Part shown: positions 56,233 to 61,035 of the stretch, piece after piece
Numbering within the stretch: the first letter of the stretch is position 1
Layout: the number at the start of each line of letters is the position of its first letter
Origin: Nostoc sp. MG11
GTDB taxonomy: Bacteria > Cyanobacteriota > Cyanobacteriia > Cyanobacteriales > Nostocaceae
DNA: 61,035 bases
Reading direction: 5' to 3'
Assembly: GCF_014904695.1 (NCBI RefSeq)
Contig: NZ_JACXXN010000034.1
Span: forward strand, 1-61,035
Position numbers and translations under genes: made by a program
The notes under the pieces: model-generated
What the model was told of the DNA's origin: nothing
What the model saw: the letters and a program-made list of their open reading frames with translations, nothing else
The model's database searches: none

Positions 56233-57297
56233 TTGTACTCAACACTTGAGCAAAAATACCAACGTATTCAAAAAGAGTTAATGGCTGGGGCGATCGCCCT
56301 CGGTGGTGTTTTCCTGATTGGGACTTTGTGGTATTGGTTAGTTGAAGGCTGGTCATGGCAAGACGCGGCTTATATGACAGTCATCACCTTAGCTACGGTA
56401 GGATATGGGGAGACACAGCCACTCGGTAGTCGAGGACGATTGTTTACAATTGCTTTGATTTTGTTGGGTGTGGTCAATATCGGTTACATTGTCAATAGAT
56501 TTACCGAAGCCATAATAGAAGGCTATTTTCAAGAAGGAATTCGGCTACGGCAACAAAAGCGATTAATGGAATCCTTGACACAACACTACATTATTTGCGG
56601 ATTTAGTCGGACTGGTCGTCAAATTGCCAAGGAATTTCGGTCAGAAGGCGTATCTTTTGTAGTGATTGATTCCGAAATAGAATCTGTGCAAAGGGCGCAG
56701 AACGAAGGTTATACAGCATACCAAGGTGATGCTACGCTAGATGACACACTTTTGAAAGTCGGCATTGAACGGGCGATTTGTATTGTTGCAGCCCTGCCTT
56801 CAGATGCAGAAAATTTATATACAGTTTTATCAGCTAAAACACTGAATCCAGAAATTCGGGCGATCGCACGCGCAAGTACCGAAGAAGCTTTACAAAAATT
56901 ACAACGCGGTGGTGCAGATGAAGTGATCTCTCCCTATATTACTGGCGGGAAGCGGATGGCTGCTGCGGCACTTAGACCCCAAGTTTTAGATTTTGTGGAT
57001 GGGATTCTCACAGGTGCAGATCGCCAGTTGTATATGGAAGAATTTTTACTCGACCCGGCTTTCTGTCCCTTTGTCGGTCAAACTTTACAAAAAGCCAGAT
57101 TGCGATCGCAAACTGGGGCATTAGTTCTAGCAATTCGTCGCGTTGATGGCAATCTCATCGGTGGCCCCACTGGCGAGACGGTTTTAATGCCGGGAGATAG
57201 ACTGATCTGCATGGGTACAGCCGAACAACTGCGTAGCCTCAACCAAATTCTAGGGCCAATTGGTTCACAGAAGTTGCGTGAACCGAAGAATAGTTGA
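56233..57297 (+). CDS. Potassium channel with RCK (TrkA-N/TrkA-C) domains
   Basis: 354 residues. Two membrane helices (about 18-38 and 68-88) flank a pore loop with the selectivity filter TVGYG (55-59). The cytoplasmic part has a TrkA-N Rossmann domain (HYIICGFSRTGRQIAKEF, about 116-240) and a TrkA-C domain (about 255-340). The gating ligand may be NAD(H) or Ca2+. The frame opens at TTG 56233 immediately after an in-frame stop, with only a weak ribosome binding site; the ATG at 56281 would remove the first 16 residues. The 15-bp hairpin after the stop separates it from the convergent gene. Confidence 0.9.
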   Translation: MYSTLEQKYQRIQKELMAGAIALGGVFLIGTLWYWLVEGWSWQDAAYMTVITLATVGYGETQPLGSRGRLFTIALILLGVVNIGYIVNRFTEAIIEGYFQEGIRLRQQKRLMESLTQHYIICGFSRTGRQIAKEFRSEGVSFVVIDSEIESVQRAQNEGYTAYQGDATLDDTLLKVGIERAICIVAALPSDAENLYTVLSAKTLNPEIRAIARASTEEALQKLQRGGADEVISPYITGGKRMAAAALRPQVLDFVDGILTGADRQLYMEEFLLDPAFCPFVGQTLQKARLRSQTGALVLAIRRVDGNLIGGPTGETVLMPGDRLICMGTAEQLRSLNQILGPIGSQKLREPKNS

Positions 57298-57304
57298 TGT
57301 AGTT

Positions 57305-57337
57305 AGATCCCCGACTTCTCAAAGAAGTCGGGGATCT
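57305..57337. terminator. Perfect bidirectional hairpin between convergent genes
   Basis: A perfect 15-bp inverted repeat with loop CAA (left arm AGATCCCCGACTTCT). It lies between the potassium channel stop (57297) and the HODM-like stop (57345) and fits termination in both directions; it also resembles a dispersed repeat of this genome. Confidence 0.65.
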
Positions 57338-57344
57338 GGACGTA

Positions 57345-58373
57345 TCAGCTTGACAAAGCGTCTAGCCACTCCAAAATACTGGCTTTGCTCTCTGCTAATC
57401 CTTTATAAACCAGTGATTCCGGTGTCATAGACTCAATTGCAGCATGAAGCTTAGACCTTAACACTAAGTCTTTTTTGACCACGCCACAATCTCTAAAATA
57501 AGTACGAATAGTAAACAGCGCTGCTTCATACTCCGGTAGTCCCCAAATTACCTGTCGCTCAATTCGCAGGTAGAGCCTGGGTTGCTGCGGATCAAAGTTT
57601 CTACCCCGCCACTGGCTGAGTGACATCCCAGACGGCGCTTGAGGATGGTGGTTAAGACGAGTGTCAGTACCCAAACCCCAAGCAAAGCGCACCATCGGTT
57701 TGTGATCAATCATCGTATTAGCGATCGCATCTGCTCTGCGATTGATTTTTTCCATACCTGCGACAGGTGCATGGATTGTAGCAAAGTCTTTGCCAATTTT
57801 TGCCTCGGCTGACCAGTGGTTGGGATAGCAAAGATGAACTGCACTCAGCCAGTTGCTACCATTGACAGCACGGCAAATAACTGTCAAATCTTCCTGCATC
57901 TGTGCTGCTAGAGCATCAAGGGTAGAGGCATAAGGTGGGAAAACTGCGCTACCCTGGACTTGCTGTAACTCCCAGTCTGCATCTAGGTACAGGGTTTCTT
58001 TGGTGAGTCGGCTGTGGAATATCCAAGTATTATCTGTTGACTTTTGGCAGCAAAAGTGGTTTTGATATTCTTGGATGAGGCGATTAATTATTAAACAAGC
58101 GATCGCTCCTGCCACAGCCTTAGAATAGTTGCAGGTTTGGTAGTACTTACTCAACCGTTCTGCACGGGCTAACAGCTTAGCCTGTCGATAGTGGCTAAAA
58201 TTATCATCAATTTGAAATACCTGCTGGTCAGCCTCACCATTGCTCAAGCAGGAGCCAAAAGGCATCATCCCTGGCTTGACTTCATAGCGTCCACTCATTA
58301 ACGGAAAATAGCAAGGCGCACCGTTAAAAGCTTCGATTGTCCTAGCTTCCTGAAGTAAGTTTTCTAGAGACAT
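57345..58373 (-). CDS. HODM alpha-subunit-like (DUF3445) heme protein
   Basis: A 342-residue member of the family of heme-dependent oxidative N-demethylase alpha-subunit-like proteins. The segment YFPLMSGRYEVKPGMMPFG at the N-terminus and the VHLCYPNHWSAEAKIGKDFATIHAPV block in the middle, followed by RFAWGLGTDTRLNHHPQA and LYLRIERQVIWGLP, are typical. In the characterised enzyme a single-domain heme subunit removes methyl groups from dimethylamine-type substrates; in cyanobacteria the substrate is unknown. Start ATG 58373. No partner subunit is seen nearby. Confidence 0.85.
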   Translation of the reverse strand: MSLENLLQEARTIEAFNGAPCYFPLMSGRYEVKPGMMPFGSCLSNGEADQQVFQIDDNFSHYRQAKLLARAERLSKYYQTCNYSKAVAGAIACLIINRLIQEYQNHFCCQKSTDNTWIFHSRLTKETLYLDADWELQQVQGSAVFPPYASTLDALAAQMQEDLTVICRAVNGSNWLSAVHLCYPNHWSAEAKIGKDFATIHAPVAGMEKINRRADAIANTMIDHKPMVRFAWGLGTDTRLNHHPQAPSGMSLSQWRGRNFDPQQPRLYLRIERQVIWGLPEYEAALFTIRTYFRDCGVVKKDLVLRSKLHAAIESMTPESLVYKGLAESKASILEWLDALSS

Positions 58374-58748
58374 AAGTGCTTGCTATGCGTCTTTGCATAC
58401 CCATTTTTTAGCATACATGACGAGTGGGGGACAAAGTGCTGAGTCTTGAGTGCTGAGTGCTGAGTAATGAGTAATGAGTGCTGTTAGCGCTAGCGGGGCG
58501 TTTAGCCTGTGCTGAGTCCTGAGTGGAGGACAAGGAGGAGAATAAATAGTATCTCCCTGTCTCTTAATTTTTGACCCTTGATCCTTGACTCTTAACAAAT
58601 GACCAAGCGCAAAGTCTGAGCCAAGGCTTCCTTGGCTCAGACGCCAGTGACGCTCCTGCGTCGCTACCGCTACGCTAACGCACAAGTCGCTTAACCCGCC
58701 CAAGCAACTGGCTCAACTTTGTAAGAGATGACCAATGACAAATGACTA
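58374..58748. other. Repeat-rich spacer, no gene
   Basis: It contains a stretch of gagtgctgagtaatgagt-type simple repeats (58440-58520) and dispersed repeat debris (58620-58690), as in other spacers of the window. The minus-strand frame through it has no coding character. Confidence 0.5.
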
Positions 58749-59303
58749 TCAACCAATCTCATTCCACCCATGCATAGGTGCTACGTCTTTAGTAACCCAT
58801 TCAATTAGGATTGGGGGAGCTTCTGATATTAAGATGCTGGGATAAACTGCTGTACCCCAATTAGGATGCACTAGCACATAGCATTTATTTTTAATTACTG
58901 GATAGTTGAGTAAGGCTTTGACAACTGCTGTGTCGTTGTGGGGAATTGCTCCAGGGTGGGACATTAAAGGATAGCCAGTACGGGGGTCGATTAGGTCTGT
59001 TAAGTAACCGCGATCGCGCAAATTAAATGCCAAATCACAGCCAAATCTCATAAATTTTTCTCGTAAGCGCTCTTTTTCTGTCTCTATCTCTGCCGTACTT
59101 TCCACTAGTTGATATTGTGATTGCTGTAGGACAATCACTACCCATAAAAAGGGTTGCTCTTTCCAGTCTGGTAATATCCGTTCGCAGTTGGCACAGATAT
59201 ACTGGCTAGGGGCATGAATTGAAATCTGAACCGCTTGTCCCATATTGCCAACCAAATTAATGGGACAGCCTTGCTCCGAAGCGTAAACTTTGGGATAGTT
59301 CAC
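58749..59303 (-). CDS. MMADHC-like (cblD type) cobalamin-trafficking family protein
   Basis: A 184-residue protein. The block FNLRDRGYLTDLIDPRTGYP and LMSHPGAIPHNDTAVVKALLNYP, ending in KNKCYVLVHPNWGTAVYPS, is the methylmalonic aciduria and homocystinuria type D signature. In animals MMADHC steers cobalamin to its target enzymes; the cyanobacterial relative is of unknown role. A CPIN and CANC pair of Cys lies near the N-terminus and may bind metal. Start ATG 59303. It sits upstream of the HODM-like gene on the same strand, separated by about 375 bases. Confidence 0.8.
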   Translation of the reverse strand: MNYPKVYASEQGCPINLVGNMGQAVQISIHAPSQYICANCERILPDWKEQPFLWVVIVLQQSQYQLVESTAEIETEKERLREKFMRFGCDLAFNLRDRGYLTDLIDPRTGYPLMSHPGAIPHNDTAVVKALLNYPVIKNKCYVLVHPNWGTAVYPSILISEAPPILIEWVTKDVAPMHGWNEIG

Positions 59304-59739
59304 TACATTTATTCGGTTTTTGCAAGTTTTTTAATTTGAGCCTCGGTATCGATGATATCTCTTAAAAGTTCAGAAAAATCATCTTCTTTCTATAAATAGT
59401 TTATTTTTCTTTGAAGCAGTTGTTAATAATTTGGGAATTTTAATCTAATTTTTATATTTTATTAATCTGTTCTGATGATATTTGTTGCGATGGCGTAACC
59501 GCCCGCCGAAGGCGATCGCTCTTGAAATTTAGGCGTTCAAAATCTCAAAACATAACCACTATCTCAGCAAATTTGCGGTCAAAGCCAAAAATGGCATAAC
59601 TTTCAAATAAGCTGTCCTAAATGGTGTCTGGTAAGGCAAAGCGTGTTAGAGTTACACCCAAAAGTAAGCCGAAAAGACAAAAGTAATTGTGTCTGCTAGA
59701 AAAAATTTTAGTTCTTTACTTAGTTTCGATAGTACGCAA
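59304..59739. other. Intergenic region without a gene
   Basis: About 430 bases, AT-rich, containing one HIP1-rich patch near 59505-59520. No gene or clear structure is seen. Confidence 0.45.
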
Positions 59740-59946
59740 TTAATTGAGTTTTAAAGAATTCACCGGAACTTCATCCCAAGACTCGACTGTCCGCAATCGC
59801 GCTACCCAACCTGCTGCCTTTTGCATTTCAGTCAAGTTTTCCTGAAAGGAGTCATGACAATCTTTGGCTTGAGACTCATTACAACAGGCAATACAGGCAT
59901 GAATCATCCCAGATGGATCAATTTGCTCATTTACCCAAATAGTCAT
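59740..59946 (-). CDS. Small conserved-looking protein
   Basis: A 68-residue soluble protein starting MTIWVNEQIDPSGMIHAC, with a Cys cluster in HACIACCNESQAKDCHD, possibly metal-binding. No family name was recognised. The ATG at 59946 is chosen because GAGG lies nine bases upstream; the frame upstream of it begins only with TTG. A 44-bp repeat pair follows its upstream side. Confidence 0.6.
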   Translation of the reverse strand: MTIWVNEQIDPSGMIHACIACCNESQAKDCHDSFQENLTEMQKAAGWVARLRTVESWDEVPVNSLKLN

Positions 59947-59970
59947 GGAGTCTTCCCTCAAAAAATGTTA

Positions 59971-60014
59971 CTAAAAAAGCTATTTCTAATTCTTAGAGTA
60001 CTATCTATAACCCA
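59971..60014. repeat. 44-bp direct repeat, copy 1
   Basis: Identical to 60097-60140. Between the copies is a GTTGGGTTGAACGC / GTGAAACCCAAC palindromic repeat of the kind found throughout Nostoc genomes. Confidence 0.7.
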
Positions 60015-60096
60015 ATACGGTTCAGTTAAGAATAATTGTAGGTTGGGTTGAACGCAGTGAAACCCAACAAAGACCTGCAAACGTTGGGTTTCGTTC

Positions 60097-60140
60097 CTAA
60101 AAAAGCTATTTCTAATTCTTAGAGTACTATCTATAACCCA
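60097..60140. repeat. 44-bp direct repeat, copy 2
   Basis: Second, identical copy of the 59971-60014 sequence, 126 bases away. It may be a duplication made when the palindromic repeat between them was inserted or amplified. Confidence 0.7.
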
Positions 60141-60414
60141 CATTCTGCACCTTTGTCGTTACTCACATTTTTATATGTAATGTCAAAGATATCGCGCTGA
60201 CCGTTATCCCGCCCAGAACTGAAGTTCCAGGCTAATAGCTCAACTCCACGCTTAATGGACTAAAACATTTGCTGAGTCTACTGAAGTAGATTTTAGCTAT
60301 TAGCCTTTTGGGAAAAGGTTAAAGGGTTCTTCAATCCATTTAACCTTTCTCGTTTACCCTTTCCCCTGACATTGAGAAGAATCTACATATATCTGGGGGG
60401 ATAGCCAGCTTCAT
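60141..60414. other. Intergenic region, no gene
   Basis: Includes a repeat patch (60310-60375) of ttaaaggg/accctttcccc-type motifs also seen at about 54675-54745. No gene. Confidence 0.45.
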
Positions 60415-60639
60415 CTAAGCTTTGGATGAAGAAGATTCAATTAATTTTTTCAATTTCAGATACGCTTGTTCTGGTGTCAAAGAACCTGAAATCTTTTCAT
60501 TAGGGATATAGAATTGCCAGCTATCTGGGAAGTGATGAACAACAAAAGAAGGAATCAGTCCTAGATTCAGTGCCTTTCTTCCCAATTCTTCTGCTTGTTC
60601 GGCTAAAGTGATTTCGTCGTGAAACGAGTATTGGCTCAT
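60415..60639 (-). CDS. Small hypothetical protein
   Basis: 74 residues, soluble: MSQYSFHDEITLAEQAEELG, then a strand and FPDSWQFYIPNEKISGSLTP, ending in a Lys/Ser-rich tail. No domain was recognised. The start ATG 60639 precedes a regular helix. Isolated between spacers. Confidence 0.6.
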   Translation of the reverse strand: MSQYSFHDEITLAEQAEELGRKALNLGLIPSFVVHHFPDSWQFYIPNEKISGSLTPEQAYLKLKKLIESSSSKA

Positions 60640-60801
60640 AAAAACAATAGTTGTTATGTAGATGCGTTATCAAAAACTACTTGGTGTTTCTATCTTACCC
60701 AGTAGCGATCGCCTCTCGATAATTACTTTGAACTGGAGAAGCCAATAGACAAAGCTTGATACTATCAAGTTAAAGAGGAAAAAATATCAATTATAAACCT
60801 G

Positions 60802-60831
60802 TGTAGAGATGCAAAATATTGCACCTCTACA
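60802..60831 (-). terminator. Hairpin downstream of ilvD
   Basis: TGTAGAG then TGCAA pair with TTGCA and CTCTACA (one bulge in each arm) around a short loop, 33 bases after the ilvD stop on its strand. It also resembles the tgtagagacg dispersed repeat family. Confidence 0.5.
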
Positions 60832-60863
60832 GCTGATTGCAAGGATGGGTTTCCTTTGCTGAA

Positions 60864-61035
60864 CTAACTCGGAAACAAATCTAAATCGGTTACAGCACCG
60901 AGGCTGCTAGAAGATACCAACTTGGCATATTTGGCCAATACACCTTTAGTGTAACGCGGTGCAGGTGCTTGCCAGTTGGTACGACGACGAGCTAATTCTT
61001 CTTCAGATACGTTCAACTGCAATCGGCGTGCAGGT
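60864..61035 (-). CDS. ilvD: Dihydroxy-acid dehydratase, C-terminal end (partial)
   Basis: Only the last 57 residues lie in the window: [20 protein letters not shown], then [20 protein letters not shown] and [12 protein letters not shown], the conserved C-terminus of IlvD, which makes 2-oxoacids in branched-chain amino acid synthesis. The gene continues beyond the right edge. Confidence 0.9.
   Translation of the reverse strand, partial: PARRLQLNVSEEELARRRTNWQAPAPRYTKGVLAKYAKLVSSSSLGAVTDLDLFPS

Overview
The window reads as the chromosome of a filamentous, heterocystous-type cyanobacterium close to Nostoc or Anabaena. This rests on the very frequent HIP1 octamer (GCGATCGC), the AT-rich spacers full of short dispersed palindromes typical of Nostocales, and cyanobacterium-specific families: PxcA, COP23, DUF4327, the PAS-Crp regulator, CYP110-type P450 and the membrane AbrB-type transporter. 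There is no rRNA, tRNA, CRISPR array, cas gene or intact transposase that I can see. The last bases hold the C-terminus of ilvD, which runs off the window.

Layout. 0.2-4.4 kb: a possible gene remnant, then a co-directional trio (Asp/Asn beta-hydroxylase-like dioxygenase, MDR oxidoreductase, SnoaL-like protein) ending at a perfect bidirectional hairpin. 4.6-11 kb: a large hybrid histidine kinase, glycerol kinase, and a PAS-Crp regulator just upstream of it. 12.5-18.8 kb: acyl-CoA synthetase carrying an in-frame repeat insertion, a BMP-family lipoprotein, a VOC protein, an AbrB-type permease, a MITE and a small unknown gene. 19-31.8 kb: a 1693-residue hybrid kinase, secreted tyrosinase plus a duplicate of its C-terminal domain (both bracketed by inverted 44-bp repeats), an orphan double-glycine leader peptide with an Asp-Arg repeat core, a receiver-only protein, a rhomboid lacking its catalytic dyad, an RTX lipase and a ZIP-like membrane protein. 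32-37.2 kb: a zone of decay with a frameshifted NB-ARC/WD40 gene fused head to head with a truncated methyltransferase, an intradiol dioxygenase, a second MITE and a YwiC-like remnant. 37.4-42.7 kb: P450 with an early stop codon, patatin-like protein, RecQ, and a membrane-anchored CARF-domain protein. 42.8-43.7 kb: fragments of AraC, alcohol dehydrogenase and aldo/keto reductase genes. 43.7-61 kb: Na+/solute symporter, two trypsin-like proteases with a COP23 protein, PxcA, PPK2, a broken CheB/CheR/PAS gene, PLP enzymes including ArgD, a K+ channel, an HODM-like protein, an MMADHC-like protein, small unknowns and ilvD.

How it fits together. Most of the window is core and accessory metabolism separated by long repeat-rich spacers; operons are short (trio at 1.4-3.9 kb; regulator-glpK; tyrosinase pair; COP23-protease). 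Pseudogenes cluster at 32-36 kb, 42.8-43.4 kb and 51.7-52.2 kb, all next to small non-autonomous elements. The best candidates for undescribed biology are the orphan Asp-Arg/Cys peptide at 27.2 kb and the CRISPR-independent membrane CARF protein at 42.0 kb. The strongest structural observations are a 167-bp MITE family with 9-bp target duplications, the 45-bp in-frame insertion in the acyl-CoA synthetase, the nonsense codon in the P450 and the inactive rhomboid. All calls are from reading the sequence; no database search was run.
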